Positions 27,297 through 35,641 of a stretch of 64,000 nt of DNA are shown one piece after another. The notes under the pieces are model-generated. The model was not told where the DNA came from and searched no databases. It saw only the letters and a program-made list of their open reading frames with translations. Both the position numbers and the translations under genes were made by a program. Origin of the DNA: Paenibacillus macerans (GTDB lineage Bacteria; Bacillota; Bacilli; Paenibacillales; Paenibacillaceae). The stretch is from positions 1,550,001 to 1,614,000 of the forward strand of contig NZ_UGSI01000001.1 in the NCBI RefSeq assembly GCF_900454495.1. The letters run 5' to 3'. Within the stretch, counting starts at the first letter, position 1. Each line of letters begins with the position of its first letter.

Positions 27297-29549
27297 TCAT
27301 TGCCCGATATACATGCCGGTGGTGGAACCTTTCGCATTCAACAACTGCCTTGGCGTTCCTTCAAAAACAACGCGCCCCCCTTTGCTCCCGCCTTCCGGTC
27401 CAAGATCGATAATCCAGTCCGCCTGTCTGATGATATCCAAATGATGCTCGATGACAATCACCGTACTTCCTTGGTCAACAAGCCGGTTCATGATCGCCAG
27501 CAGCTGCCCGACATCCGCCATATGCAGTCCCGTCGTCGGTTCATCCATCACATAGATATGGCCTTCTTTGTGCAGTTCATTCGCCAGCTTGACGCGCTGG
27601 CATTCCCCGCCGGAAAGCGTGTTCAAAGGTTGACCCAGCGTCAAATAACCTAATCCGACGTCGTTTAGGGCTTGCAGCGGCTGAACGATTTCTCTCTGTT
27701 CAAAAAAATCGAGCGCCCCCCACACCGTCATGTCCAGAACGTCAGTAATCGATTTTTCTCTCCATTTATAGTGAAGCACCTCATCCCTAAACCTTCGTCC
27801 CTCGCACGTCTCGCATGCCGTCTTGATGCCTTCCATGAAAGCTAGATCCGTATAAATGAACCCTAACCCTTGACAGTCCGGACAAGCGCCTTTGGAGTTA
27901 AAGCTAAAAAGGGAGGCGCTTTTTCTGTTGGCTTTGGCGAACAAATTTCGAATCATGTCCATGATTCCTGTATAAGTCGCAGGATTGGAACGAATGGACG
28001 TGTGTACGGCCGATTGATCAATGACCGCGGCTTCGGGATACCTGGTTATGAATTCATGGTGGACGAGCGAGCTTTTTCCTGACCCGGCGACACCAGTGAT
28101 CGCCGTGAGCACGCCCTGCGGAATGCTAACGGTTACGTCCTTTAGGTTGTGTGAGGTGGCTCCTTCGATACGAAAGTGTCCTTTCGGCGCGCGCACCGTT
28201 TCTTTTAAAGGCCATGGCCGGTTCAAGTGCTGACCCGTAAGCGTAGCGGAGTTGTACAACTGCCGGACCGTGCCTTCAAATACGATCCGTCCTCCCTCGG
28301 TTCCTGCGCGGGGCCCGACATCGACAATATGATCCGCGATCCGGATCACATCGGGATCATGCTCAACGACCAGGATCGTGTTGCCTTTATCGCATAATTT
28401 TCGCAGCAGCTGATTTAGACGCCGAATGTCTCTCGGGTGCAACCCGATGCTCGGTTCATCGAAGATGTACACCATATCGGTCAGACTGTTGCAGAGCTGC
28501 CTTACCATCTTGATTCGCTGGGATTCGCCTCCGGACAAGGTTGTCGTTTCGCGGTTCAGACTTAAGTATTCCAGTCCCACATCGATGAGATGCTGCAGCC
28601 GCTCCGTCAAGCTGGACACCATCGGCGCCGCCACCGGATCGTCTATCCTGCTTACGACTTCGAATAGCTCGCCAAGCTCCATCGCCACGCATTCCGCGAT
28701 ATTATAGCCGTTTATCGTACAGCTGAGTGATTTTTGACTAAGACGCGTCCCTTTGCAGGTCGGACATTCGACTTGGGTGATGAAGCGCTCCACCTTGTGT
28801 TTGGTGCTTTCGGACAATTCATTACTGTCTCTTTGAATATACAGGCGTTGAAATTTGGGAACAACCCCCTCATAGTCGGACTGGATCGGGCCTCCCTTTG
28901 ACGGCAGCTTAATCTTCTTCCCTTTGCCGTACAGCAGCATGTCCCATTCTTGTTCCGAATAATCCGCCAGCTTCTTGTCATTGTCAAAGAGGCCGGACAG
29001 GGTGTACGTTTTCAAATACCATGATCCTACCGCAAATACGGGAAACAAAATCGCCCCTTCATTCAGGGACTTGGACTTATCAAAAATTTTGCCGATATCC
29101 AGCTCCATCTTTTTGCCAAGGCCTTGACAATCGGGGCACATGCCGGCCGGGTCGTTAAAGGAAAACACATGGGAGTACCCGACAAACGGCATGCCTACGC
29201 GTGAATACAGGAGCCTCAGAATCGAATAAATATCCGTGATGGTGCCCACCGTAGACCGTGAGTTGCCGCCCAGCCGTCTTTGATCGATAACGATGGCGGG
29301 CGACAGATTTTCAATCGCATCCGTATCCGGCTGTTTAAATTTGGGGAGACGATTGCGGATAAAAGCTGTATACGTTTCGTTCAACAACCGCTGCGCTTCG
29401 GCTCCGATCGTGTCGAACACAAGCGAAGATTTTCCCGAGCCGGATACCCCGGTGAAAACCGTAATTTTCCGCTTCGGAATTTGCAGGGACACATTTTTTA
29501 AGTTGTTTTCTCTCGCTCCCCGTATAACGATGTATTCTTGCCAAGACAT
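27297..29549 (-). CDS. UvrA-like ABC ATPase, short (class III/UvrA2-type)
   Basis: 750 residues, shorter than the 940-residue UvrA. Two ABC modules: Walker A Gly-Val-Ser-Gly-Ser-Gly-Lys-Ser-Ser (about 34-42) and Gly-Val-Ala-Gly-Ser-Gly-Lys-Ser-Ser (about 480), signatures Leu-Ser-Gly-Gly-Glu-Ser-Gln-Arg and Leu-Ser-Gly-Gly-Glu-Cys-Gln-Arg, and zinc-finger pairs Cys-Pro-Asp-Cys ... Cys-Pro-Thr-Cys and Cys-Pro-Asp-Cys ... Cys-Glu-Thr-Cys. The UvrB-binding insertion is lacking. Relatives such as DrrC give self-resistance to DNA-intercalating drugs in some producers. A strong start (MSWQEYI) and the neighbouring WYL regulator suggest a drug- or DNA-damage-response pair. Confidence 0.93.
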   Translation of the reverse strand: MSWQEYIVIRGARENNLKNVSLQIPKRKITVFTGVSGSGKSSLVFDTIGAEAQRLLNETYTAFIRNRLPKFKQPDTDAIENLSPAIVIDQRRLGGNSRSTVGTITDIYSILRLLYSRVGMPFVGYSHVFSFNDPAGMCPDCQGLGKKMELDIGKIFDKSKSLNEGAILFPVFAVGSWYLKTYTLSGLFDNDKKLADYSEQEWDMLLYGKGKKIKLPSKGGPIQSDYEGVVPKFQRLYIQRDSNELSESTKHKVERFITQVECPTCKGTRLSQKSLSCTINGYNIAECVAMELGELFEVVSRIDDPVAAPMVSSLTERLQHLIDVGLEYLSLNRETTTLSGGESQRIKMVRQLCNSLTDMVYIFDEPSIGLHPRDIRRLNQLLRKLCDKGNTILVVEHDPDVIRIADHIVDVGPRAGTEGGRIVFEGTVRQLYNSATLTGQHLNRPWPLKETVRAPKGHFRIEGATSHNLKDVTVSIPQGVLTAITGVAGSGKSSLVHHEFITRYPEAAVIDQSAVHTSIRSNPATYTGIMDMIRNLFAKANRKSASLFSFNSKGACPDCQGLGFIYTDLAFMEGIKTACETCEGRRFRDEVLHYKWREKSITDVLDMTVWGALDFFEQREIVQPLQALNDVGLGYLTLGQPLNTLSGGECQRVKLANELHKEGHIYVMDEPTTGLHMADVGQLLAIMNRLVDQGSTVIVIEHHLDIIRQADWIIDLGPEGGSKGGRVVFEGTPRQLLNAKGSTTGMYIGQ

Positions 29550-29622
29550 GACACTCGCTCCTCTTTCGTTCCAAGATGCTTCTATTATAAAGAGGAGACC
29601 CTGACAGCTATTTGTCAGGGAT

Positions 29623-30744
29623 TTAATCCACCACTTGAAACCAGCCCGGTGTATTGGTGATCATTCCCCAAAAAACATCCGGAATCATCAGCTCTTTTTG
29701 CGCGGAACGGGAAAGCGTCGTTTTAATTTCCTGTTCACGGCCGCTTTGCACCAAGGCAACCCATTCCGGATTCATAACCATCGCATGGCCAAGCGAGATT
29801 AAAGGAACGCCGGTTTCCAGGGCTTGAACGACATCATCCGGAGTCAACAACCCGCCGACGCCGATCACGGGGACGCGGTCGCCCACTCGTTCCTGTATCA
29901 TGACGATTCTTGATTTTTTAATGCTGTCGTCCCGTCTCGGGCCAGCCCAGAAACGATCTACGGAAATATGAATGTAGTCCAGGGTTTGTTCAGCTAGCAC
30001 ATCTACGAAATGAAGTGTATCCGTCATAGTGATTCCAGGAGTTTCGTTTTCCTCGGGTGAGATTCGATATCCGACGGCAAATGGCGACGTGGCATGTGCT
30101 GCAACCGTTTCTTTTACACGTCTTACAACTTCCAGAGGCAAAGTCATGCGTTTCTCCAACGTTCCGCCCCATTTATCCTCTCTTCGGTTGGAACGGGGGG
30201 AGAAGAATTGCTGCATCAGGAATCCGTTGGCACCGTGAATTTCAACGCCGTCAAAACCGGCCTCAATCGCTCTGCGCGTCGCCTGAGCGTACTCTTCAAT
30301 CACGGTTTCAATTTCCGCGTCGGTCATTGCTTTTGGAACGGCTGCACCTTCACGTTCTACCGCGACAGGACTTGCGCCCAGTATATGACCGCCCGGGACT
30401 AGGGCCGGATTGCTCAAGCGTCCGCCATGATAAAGCTGAACAATCGCTTTGGCTCCATTTTCCCGTATAGCAACCGTCAGCTTTTGCAATCCAGGCAGCA
30501 GCGTATCGTTATCGATACCAATACCGTGTTCAATCAGCTTCCCGTTTGGCGACACCAGTGCGCCGGTCACTACAGCCCCAACTCCCTGAGCGCGTGCTTT
30601 ATAAAAAGCTAACTCTACATCCGTCAATTCTCCATTTGCCCCGGATGCCGTCATGCTCATGGGAGCCATAAGCACCCGGTTTTTCAATTGCACACCTGAA
30701 GACAGGGTAAACGATTTGAAAAGGGATTCATACTTTTGATTCAT
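29623..30744 (-). CDS. NADH:flavin oxidoreductase, old yellow enzyme family (YqiG-like)
   Basis: 373 residues, FMN-dependent TIM barrel. Motifs: Asn-Arg-Val-Leu-Met-Ala-Pro-Met, Gln-Leu-Tyr-His-Gly-Gly-Arg, and His-Gly-Ala-Asn-Gly-Phe-Leu-Met-Gln-Gln-Phe-Phe-Ser-Pro-Arg-Ser-Asn-Arg-Arg with the substrate-binding His/Asn pair. It reduces activated alkenes, maleimides or nitro compounds with NAD(P)H. The start has TGAGGAATG. Two palindromes at its promoter match one in front of the adjacent TetR gene, so it is very probably an electrophile-inducible reductase under that repressor, like the NemR/NemA pair of E. coli. Confidence 0.92.
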   Translation of the reverse strand: MNQKYESLFKSFTLSSGVQLKNRVLMAPMSMTASGANGELTDVELAFYKARAQGVGAVVTGALVSPNGKLIEHGIGIDNDTLLPGLQKLTVAIRENGAKAIVQLYHGGRLSNPALVPGGHILGASPVAVEREGAAVPKAMTDAEIETVIEEYAQATRRAIEAGFDGVEIHGANGFLMQQFFSPRSNRREDKWGGTLEKRMTLPLEVVRRVKETVAAHATSPFAVGYRISPEENETPGITMTDTLHFVDVLAEQTLDYIHISVDRFWAGPRRDDSIKKSRIVMIQERVGDRVPVIGVGGLLTPDDVVQALETGVPLISLGHAMVMNPEWVALVQSGREQEIKTTLSRSAQKELMIPDVFWGMITNTPGWFQVVD

Positions 30745-30779
30745 ATTTCATTCCTCATTTCTGTATATATTCTTATTAA

Positions 30780-30845
30780 GGACCTATTGGTCCATAATAG
30801 ACAAAAAAATAACAGGCTTAGCCTATGTTACGAACCGATCGGTCC
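30780..30845. promoter_or_regulatory. Two TetR (NemR-like) operators before the flavin oxidoreductase gene
   Basis: GGACCTATTGGTCC (30780-30793) and GAACCGATCGGTCC (30832-30845) are near-perfect 14-bp palindromes 38 bp apart, between the TetR stop codon and the oxidoreductase start. A third copy sits at the TetR promoter. The known NemR box of E. coli also has ACC-N4-GGT symmetry. Confidence 0.7.
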
Positions 30846-30881
30846 ATAACGATAAAAAAGAAAGTGAGCAACTCGCTCCGG

Positions 30882-31451
30882 TTATTTCAATTTTTCCAAA
30901 ATCACCGAAATCGAATCCTCGATTCTTTCCCGTTTGGATTGCGCTCGCACCATGACGTTAATTCCTTGCAAAGAAACAGTGAGGAAGCGGGCAAGTTTTA
31001 ACGATTCGATATCAGTAGGGAGGGAGCCATTGCTTTTCCCTCTTTCAATGGCATCCAGATAAGCCTGCTCGACATCGTCAAAATCGCTTTCGACCATCTT
31101 TCGGAACTGCTCGTCATGGGGAGCCAATTCGATCGCTTCATTCGAAGTCATGCAGCCCAGTTGACTGCCCTCACCGTCAAGCAGCGCATGAAAGGAGGTT
31201 TCAATCCCCCGGTACACATTCTCGTCGTTCAAGCATTCGATTAATCCAGCCATGCGTTTAATCCGGTACAATTCAAATGCTCGGATAAAGAGATCGTGCT
31301 TGCTGCCAAACGTCTCATAAAGACTGCTTTTGCTTAGCCCTGTTGCCTGCAGCAAATCACTCAGGGACGCAGCTTCATACCCTTTGCTCCTAAAAAGTGT
31401 CATTGCTTTTCTCAACACATCGTCTTCATCGAAGTTACGCGGGCGTACCAT
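30882..31451 (-). CDS. TetR family regulator, NemR-like
   Basis: 189 residues: helix-turn-helix (about 14-60, Gly-Leu-Ser-Lys-Ser-Ser-Leu-Tyr-Glu-Thr-Phe-Gly-Ser-Lys) and a C-terminal domain with Gln-Leu-Gly-Cys-Met-Thr-Ser-Asn. A cysteine in this position is conserved in electrophile-sensing members. The ATG at 31451 follows GGGAGGTGG; the frame upstream to 31484 has no supporting signal. Upstream and downstream GGACC-type palindromes indicate autoregulation and control of the flavin oxidoreductase 138 bp downstream on the same strand. Confidence 0.9.
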   Translation of the reverse strand: MVRPRNFDEDDVLRKAMTLFRSKGYEAASLSDLLQATGLSKSSLYETFGSKHDLFIRAFELYRIKRMAGLIECLNDENVYRGIETSFHALLDGEGSQLGCMTSNEAIELAPHDEQFRKMVESDFDDVEQAYLDAIERGKSNGSLPTDIESLKLARFLTVSLQGINVMVRAQSKRERIEDSISVILEKLK

Positions 31452-31468
31452 ATTGTGCCACCTCCCGA

Positions 31469-31501
31469 ACAAAGTATATACCATTTCGGACCGATATGTC
31501 C
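31469..31501 (-). promoter_or_regulatory. Promoter and operator of the NemR-like TetR gene
   Basis: On the minus strand TGGACA and TATACT are 18 bases apart, and the palindrome-like GGACATATCGGTCC (31488-31501) covers the -35 and spacer. It matches the two sites before the flavin oxidoreductase. Confidence 0.65.
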
Positions 31502-31518
31502 AGAATGAAAATGTAACA

Positions 31519-31544
31519 GGCCGTCCATGATGGATGGCCTTAGC
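31519..31544. terminator. Hairpin between the methyltransferase and TetR genes
   Basis: AGGCCGTCCAT pairs with ATGGATGGCCT almost perfectly with hardly any loop; on the minus strand it is followed by GTTACATTTT. It may end the methyltransferase transcript, although the T-run is poor. Confidence 0.45.
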
Positions 31545-31679
31545 GCCTAAGCAGAACGATCCGGAAATCGAAGTTCAATTCTAACGGACACCACAGACCT
31601 TAAGGTCAGCGATATTAAGCGATTGCGGCGGAAACCGGGTAAGTTCCCCCTGTTCCGCCGCTGCTTTTCCCCCACCGAC

Positions 31680-32576
31680 TTATGGACGCTCCCTGGTGTA
31701 CATGTTCTGATCCTGCAAGCGGATCAGCACTTTGCCAAAACGGCCGCCCTGCCGGATTTCCACCTTGTCCGCCGGATAAGTCCGTTCCAAATAATCCGCG
31801 ACAATGTTCCGGGACCGGTCGTCCGCAGGCAAATTAAACATTTTCAGCCAGTTCATCACTTCCTGGAGGGCAGCTTCTCTGGAGAGCTCCGTCGTTTTCA
31901 GTTCCTTGGTCACAAGCGACTCATAAGAATAGCCTTTGAGATAGAGTAAATGAAGCAAATAGGCCATCTCCAGATGTTCGTTTTTCATGGGCTGATCCGT
32001 AACCAGCGGCCAAATCTCGTTCACCAGACTGTGTTCCCTGGAACCCGCGGACAGACTGATATAGCAGAATTTCCGCGCGCAGCTCAGCACCTTTTCCACG
32101 CTTTCCCAATCGACAATCACCGGACACATGGAGACGAATACAAAATCAAAAGCTTTCTCCCACCCTTTGGCTTGAATATCGATATCTTCGAACGGCTCAG
32201 CTACAACATCCACCTTCCCGTTTGCAATTCCCGCAATATTTTCGCGCAGCAGCTCACTCAGTGAAAGATTAGGTTCCACCGAGGTAACACGGGCCCCTCG
32301 TTCCGCAAACGGCACCGTAAATCCGCCCGAGGCAGCTCCAATGTCCAAAATGGTGTTGTCTTTGAAGGTTACGCCCTGCCCTTCCAGCCAATTCATAATC
32401 CTCCTTGCTCTTTGTCTGCCCTCTTCGTTAAACGCTTGCTCGTTGAATGACTTTGCCTTATCGTCAAACGTGCGGACCGGATCGATCCCGGCGTTTTTCA
32501 TCTTGTTCACCGCGGTATGCGTATCTTCCTTCCACGCTTGCTCCCAAGCGGCTTCATTAAAAAAATCATTCCTCAT
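31680..32576 (-). CDS. Class I SAM-dependent methyltransferase
   Basis: 298 residues. Rossmann motif I is Ile-Leu-Asp-Ile-Gly-Ala-Ala-Ser-Gly-Gly-Phe near residue 77, followed by an acidic end of strand 2 (Val-Glu-Pro-Asn). The N-terminal 60 residues form a helical cap (Thr-Phe-Asp-Asp-Lys-Ala-Lys-Ser-Phe-Asn). Start behind GGAGATATG. It is the gene immediately downstream of the second Rrf2 regulator and carries an upstream box shared with that regulator and the thioredoxin gene, so it probably belongs to a redox-type regulon. The methyl acceptor is unknown. Confidence 0.87.
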   Translation of the reverse strand: MRNDFFNEAAWEQAWKEDTHTAVNKMKNAGIDPVRTFDDKAKSFNEQAFNEEGRQRARRIMNWLEGQGVTFKDNTILDIGAASGGFTVPFAERGARVTSVEPNLSLSELLRENIAGIANGKVDVVAEPFEDIDIQAKGWEKAFDFVFVSMCPVIVDWESVEKVLSCARKFCYISLSAGSREHSLVNEIWPLVTDQPMKNEHLEMAYLLHLLYLKGYSYESLVTKELKTTELSREAALQEVMNWLKMFNLPADDRSRNIVADYLERTYPADKVEIRQGGRFGKVLIRLQDQNMYTRERP

Positions 32577-32611
32577 ATTGCATATCTCCTTCCATCTCTT
32601 CAGTAGATTTT

Positions 32612-32636
32612 AAAGACTTTTTATATCTACAATAAA
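32612..32636. promoter_or_regulatory. Rrf2-regulon box before the methyltransferase gene
   Basis: GACTTTTTATATCTACAATA (32615-32634) shares the core GACTTT-N2/3-ATATCT-N2-AATA with boxes at 33083 and 34356, and the inner core with 34288-34305. Confidence 0.5.
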
Positions 32637-32640
32637 ATCC

Positions 32641-32675
32641 AAAAAAACAGTCGTTCCTTACAGAACAACCGTTAT
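32641..32675 (-). terminator. Terminator overlapping the end of the second Rrf2 gene
   Basis: On the minus strand AACGGTTGTTC and GGAACGACTGTT form a stem around a short loop, followed by TTTTTTTGG. It begins within the last codons of the Rrf2 gene. Confidence 0.75.
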
Positions 32676-33059
32676 TTTCTTGGCAAGCTCGGACATTTTT
32701 TGGTTTCTTAAATACTCCTCCATCTGCTCTTCGGCCGATACCATCACCTTCTGGATCAGACATTCCGGTCCATGGTTCAGTTCGCATTCGAACAAGGAAG
32801 CCGTGCCTTCAATGGCATGAATTATATCCAGGAACGAAATTTCTTCCCAGTTCCGCTTTAACCTGTACCCTCCGTGAGCTCCCGAAGTGGATTCAATCAT
32901 TCCCGCCTTGACCAGCTTGGTTAGTATTTTGGATAAATACGTCGGCGAAACGTCCTGCCGCTCCGCCAATTGCTGTACGCCAACAAGCTTATTCGGAGTG
33001 GCCGCGGCAAGAAAAAGCATGGTGTGAAGGGCATAGTTCGTCGCTTTGGAAAACTTCAT
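32658..33059 (-). CDS. Rrf2 family transcriptional regulator
   Basis: 133 residues: Met-Lys-Phe-Ser-Lys-Ala-Thr-Asn-Tyr-Ala-Leu-His-Thr-Met-Leu start and recognition helix Val-Ser-Pro-Thr-Tyr-Leu-Ser-Lys-Ile-Leu-Thr-Lys-Leu, wing Ser-Gly-Ala-His-Gly-Gly-Tyr. Two cysteines lie in Phe-Glu-Cys-Glu-Leu-Asn-His-Gly-Pro-Glu-Cys-Leu-Ile, where cluster- or thiol-based members keep their sensing Cys, but the third Cys is missing. Start behind GAGGTGACAC. Shared upstream boxes suggest control of itself, the methyltransferase downstream and the thioredoxin upstream. Confidence 0.9.
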   Translation of the reverse strand: MKFSKATNYALHTMLFLAAATPNKLVGVQQLAERQDVSPTYLSKILTKLVKAGMIESTSGAHGGYRLKRNWEEISFLDIIHAIEGTASLFECELNHGPECLIQKVMVSAEEQMEEYLRNQKMSELAKKITVVL

Positions 33060-33082
33060 CGCGTTGTGTCACCTCAATCAAG

Positions 33083-33105
33083 GACTTTACTTATCCAAAA
33101 TAACT
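33083..33105. promoter_or_regulatory. Rrf2-regulon box before the Rrf2 gene
   Basis: GGACTTTACTTATCCAAAAT, followed by AAC, matches the GACTTT...ATC...AATA pattern of the boxes at 32612 and 34356, 24 bp upstream of the Rrf2 start. It is the weakest of the set. Confidence 0.45.
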
Positions 33106-33162
33106 TTTATGCGGAGCGATGTCAAGGTTAATGATCATGATTGGACATGGACGAGCTCTAGG

Positions 33163-33919
33163 TTAATACGATGCCTGGCGGCTCTCCGGTACTTGCGGCT
33201 GAACTGAAGCAAACGGAATAAAGAAGGTAAGAAAAAAACCAAGCGCAGCCGCCGCAGTTAGCGCCCAAAACGCTGCATGAATCCCTTCGAGCATATTTAC
33301 AGGAAAAACGGCCAGGCTGGCATCTGCAGTAAAAGTCATCATGGTGATCAGCAAGGCCCCGCCCATGGACATGCCCAAGAAACGGATCGCCGTCGTCATA
33401 GGCGGAGCATACGTACTTATGGGGACTGGGAAGACTTGCTACGGCAAAAGCGGTGATCGGTGTCAACATAAAGCCCATCCCGGCCATAAGGCCCGATAGC
33501 CATCCGAACAATCCCATAAGCAAAGCGCCCGGAAAAAGCAGGAGCCCCGACTCTCTCGGCATCAGCCCTCTGACATTTTGGGCATAAATCGGAAGCAGCA
33601 GTTCCGCCCCAGCCATGACGATATACAAAATTACGCCTATGATTGAAGGATATGTAAATCGCGGATACCGAAACACGTTGAAATCAAGCAAAGGCACAGC
33701 CAGCTCAAATTGACGCTTCACAAACAAGAACACCATGATGAGCCCAACCGCAATAATGGAACATGAGAGACGGGCGCTTACTCCCTGTTCGCCAACGATG
33801 CTGAATCCGTACAACAGGCCGCCGAATCCCAAAGTAGAATAAAGGATCGACCTGCGGTCCAACTTCGCTTTTTCGATCTCCCCCACATTTTTCAAACAAA
33901 AATAGGCGACAACCATCAT
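33163..33919 (-). pseudogene. DHA2-type MFS drug exporter, truncated and frameshifted
   Basis: The minus strand encodes the second half of a 14-helix EmrB/QacA-like transporter: Leu-Asp-Arg-Arg-Ser-Ile-Leu-Tyr-Ser-Thr-Leu-Gly-Phe-Gly-Gly-Leu-Leu-Tyr-Gly, then Pro-Leu-Leu-Asp-Phe-Asn-Val-Phe-Arg. Near 33405-33425 the frame changes and a few residues are missing; the other frame (33163-33399) then gives Met-Thr-Thr-Ala-Ile-Arg-Phe-Leu-Gly-Met-Ser-Met-Gly-Gly-Ala and the last helices. The first seven helices are absent. It sits between the Rrf2 and thioredoxin genes as dead sequence. Confidence 0.82.
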
Positions 33920-33943
33920 AATGCAATCATCACCTTCTGTTTA

Positions 33944-34252
33944 TTATGCAGTGAGCTGTTGTAAGACACCTTTGGGCAAGATGCCCACTTCTTTATTAAT
34001 GAGCTTCCCGTCTTTGAAGATCAGGGTGGTCGGTATGCTCATAATCTGAAATTGCGAAGAAGTTACCGGATTTTCGTCCACATTCACTTTGACCACTTTA
34101 ACTGAACCGTTTGCTTCCCTTGCAAACTCCTCCAGAATAGGTGCAAACATCTTGCACGGACCACACCAAGCAGCCCAAAAATTCACAACGGTTACCCCCT
34201 CCGTTTGCACCATTTCCTTAAAAGTTGAATCCGTAGCGTGCTTAATAGCCAT
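33944..34252 (-). CDS. trxA: Thioredoxin
   Basis: 102 residues with the redox motif Trp-Cys-Gly-Pro-Cys-Lys near residue 29 and the cis-proline loop Ile-Pro-Thr-Thr-Leu-Ile-Phe-Lys-Asp-Gly. It is a full-length single-domain cytosolic disulfide reductase. Three in-frame ATGs cluster at 34252-34261 behind AAAGGATG; the innermost gives the usual Met-Ala-Ile-Lys start and good spacing. It stands alone, probably an accessory thioredoxin and not the housekeeping copy. Two upstream boxes resemble those at the adjacent Rrf2 and methyltransferase genes. Confidence 0.92.
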   Translation of the reverse strand: MAIKHATDSTFKEMVQTEGVTVVNFWAAWCGPCKMFAPILEEFAREANGSVKVVKVNVDENPVTSSQFQIMSIPTTLIFKDGKLINKEVGILPKGVLQQLTA

Positions 34253-34283
34253 CATGATCATCCTTTCGAATATATATATTATA

Positions 34284-34376
34284 GATATTTTATATCTGTA
34301 ATATTGCAAAAAAAATAACTCCTGCTGCCCAGTTAACATATTCGCTTTCTATTACGGACTTTGCATATCTATAATA
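34284..34376. promoter_or_regulatory. Two Rrf2-regulon boxes upstream of thioredoxin
   Basis: TTTTATATCTGTAATATT (34288-34305) and GGACTTTGCATATCTATAAT plus A (34356-34376) share ATATCT-N2-AATA with the box before the methyltransferase. The region is AT-rich, so some similarity is expected by chance; the GACTTT part makes the distal copy more specific. Confidence 0.45.
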
Positions 34377-34541
34377 TATTTGATCCATCCTTTTGTCAAC
34401 ACAAAAATAGCTTTATCCACACCGTCCGCGAGCGGCGGCAAGAAGAGCGCCTGGAACGCCGTTCTCTTCTTGCGCCGTACGTTTAATTGTGGGGTATGGA
34501 CGAAGATTTCCGTATGCGAAGACAAAGCTATTATTGATTGA

Positions 34542-35498
34542 TCACTTATTTTCCTGTAAAGCGCGAATCGTATCCGTGATTCCTTGCTCGAAGGGCGTTG
34601 AACGTATCGGTCCAATCAGACGTTTGTATTTATCCCCGCTCAAGACCACCGGTTCTACGGTCAAATAGAGCATTTCCACCACTTCCTTCATAACCGGCAC
34701 ACCCATTCCGAGCAGAGATAGGCCGATTTTTCCGAGAGGAATCACCGGCTTACTACTTCCGCTGGCCTTCCGGGCGATTCGCACGATGTCTTTGCCCGAG
34801 ATTAAGCCCGCGCCCGGAATATGCCAATTCTGTCCGTAGGCATCGTCCCGGCCGGCGGCTTCCACGATCATGAACGCCGCGTCCGGCAAGTAAACGAACT
34901 CCCGGGGAACACGCATGGTGCCGATGAAAAACGCCATCTTACCGGCCGCGATCGCTTCGAGCGTTGAGCCCAGATAAGACGCTTCATTCGCCGTGGGGCC
35001 GTAATAATCCGGCAAGCGGGCAATCAGCACTTTGGCTCTTTTCCACCGGCCGTCAAACAGCATTTTTTCGAAGGCAAGTCTGGTCTTACCCTTTTTCGTA
35101 TGCGGCTGCTTCGGATGCTCTTCGGTTGCTCTGGCCATCCGGCTTCTCCCATAAGGATAGATGCCATCGATGGCGACGACCTTCAGGCCCAACCGCTCGG
35201 CTGCCTCCATGACCGACTCGCCCAAAGGAATCAGCTTGCTTGCCATCTCGTGGTACGGCACGTTCGCAGCGTGGAACAGGACTTCGGCGTCTTCCGCAGC
35301 GGAAACGATGTCTTCCGTCCGGAACGCATCGCCAACGGCAATCGTCAAATGCTCCGGCTGTCCCAACTTAGTCTTCAGTTGCTCCAGCTTTTGCCGGGAT
35401 CGCCCGAAAGCTACGGTCCGAATCCCCCGCTTGACCAATTCCTCCGTGATCGACGCCCCCGTGCCTCCCGTTGCTCCTACCACAATCGCTTTTTTCAT
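34542..35498 (-). CDS. NAD-dependent epimerase/dehydratase-like SDR protein
   Basis: 318 residues, extended/atypical short-chain dehydrogenase. The Rossmann motif Gly-Ala-Thr-Gly-Gly-Thr-Gly-Ala-Ser is at the N-terminus (about 8-16) and a Gly-Arg-Ser-Arg segment after strand 2 suggests NADP binding. The Tyr-x3-Lys pair is not in its usual form, so it may act like NmrA-type binding proteins. The ATG at 35498 follows AGGTGATCC. The promoter carries two copies of a TTATTGATYRRTCA box, but no regulator gene is adjacent; only an SRPBCC gene relic lies divergent. Confidence 0.87.
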   Translation of the reverse strand: MKKAIVVGATGGTGASITEELVKRGIRTVAFGRSRQKLEQLKTKLGQPEHLTIAVGDAFRTEDIVSAAEDAEVLFHAANVPYHEMASKLIPLGESVMEAAERLGLKVVAIDGIYPYGRSRMARATEEHPKQPHTKKGKTRLAFEKMLFDGRWKRAKVLIARLPDYYGPTANEASYLGSTLEAIAAGKMAFFIGTMRVPREFVYLPDAAFMIVEAAGRDDAYGQNWHIPGAGLISGKDIVRIARKASGSSKPVIPLGKIGLSLLGMGVPVMKEVVEMLYLTVEPVVLSGDKYKRLIGPIRSTPFEQGITDTIRALQENK

Positions 35499-35520
35499 CA
35501 GGATCACCTCATTAATGAAT

Positions 35521-35582
35521 TTTGTTATTGATCAATCACTAACTTTGAAATCAATATATCACTTTGTTATTGATTGGTCAAT
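35521..35582 (-). promoter_or_regulatory. Promoter with repeated operator for the SDR gene
   Basis: On the minus strand TTGACC (35581-35576) and TATATT (35558-35553) are 17 bases apart. Two direct copies of TTTGTTATTGATYRRTCA (35521-35538 and 35563-35580, plus-strand reading) lie downstream of and over the -35. A similar TATTGATTGATCA occurs near 34530. Confidence 0.6.
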
Positions 35583-35641
35583 ATATTCCGTAGAATGATG
35601 ATATTATAGTGCTAATTCTCAAAATAAAGGATTGGTAATAA

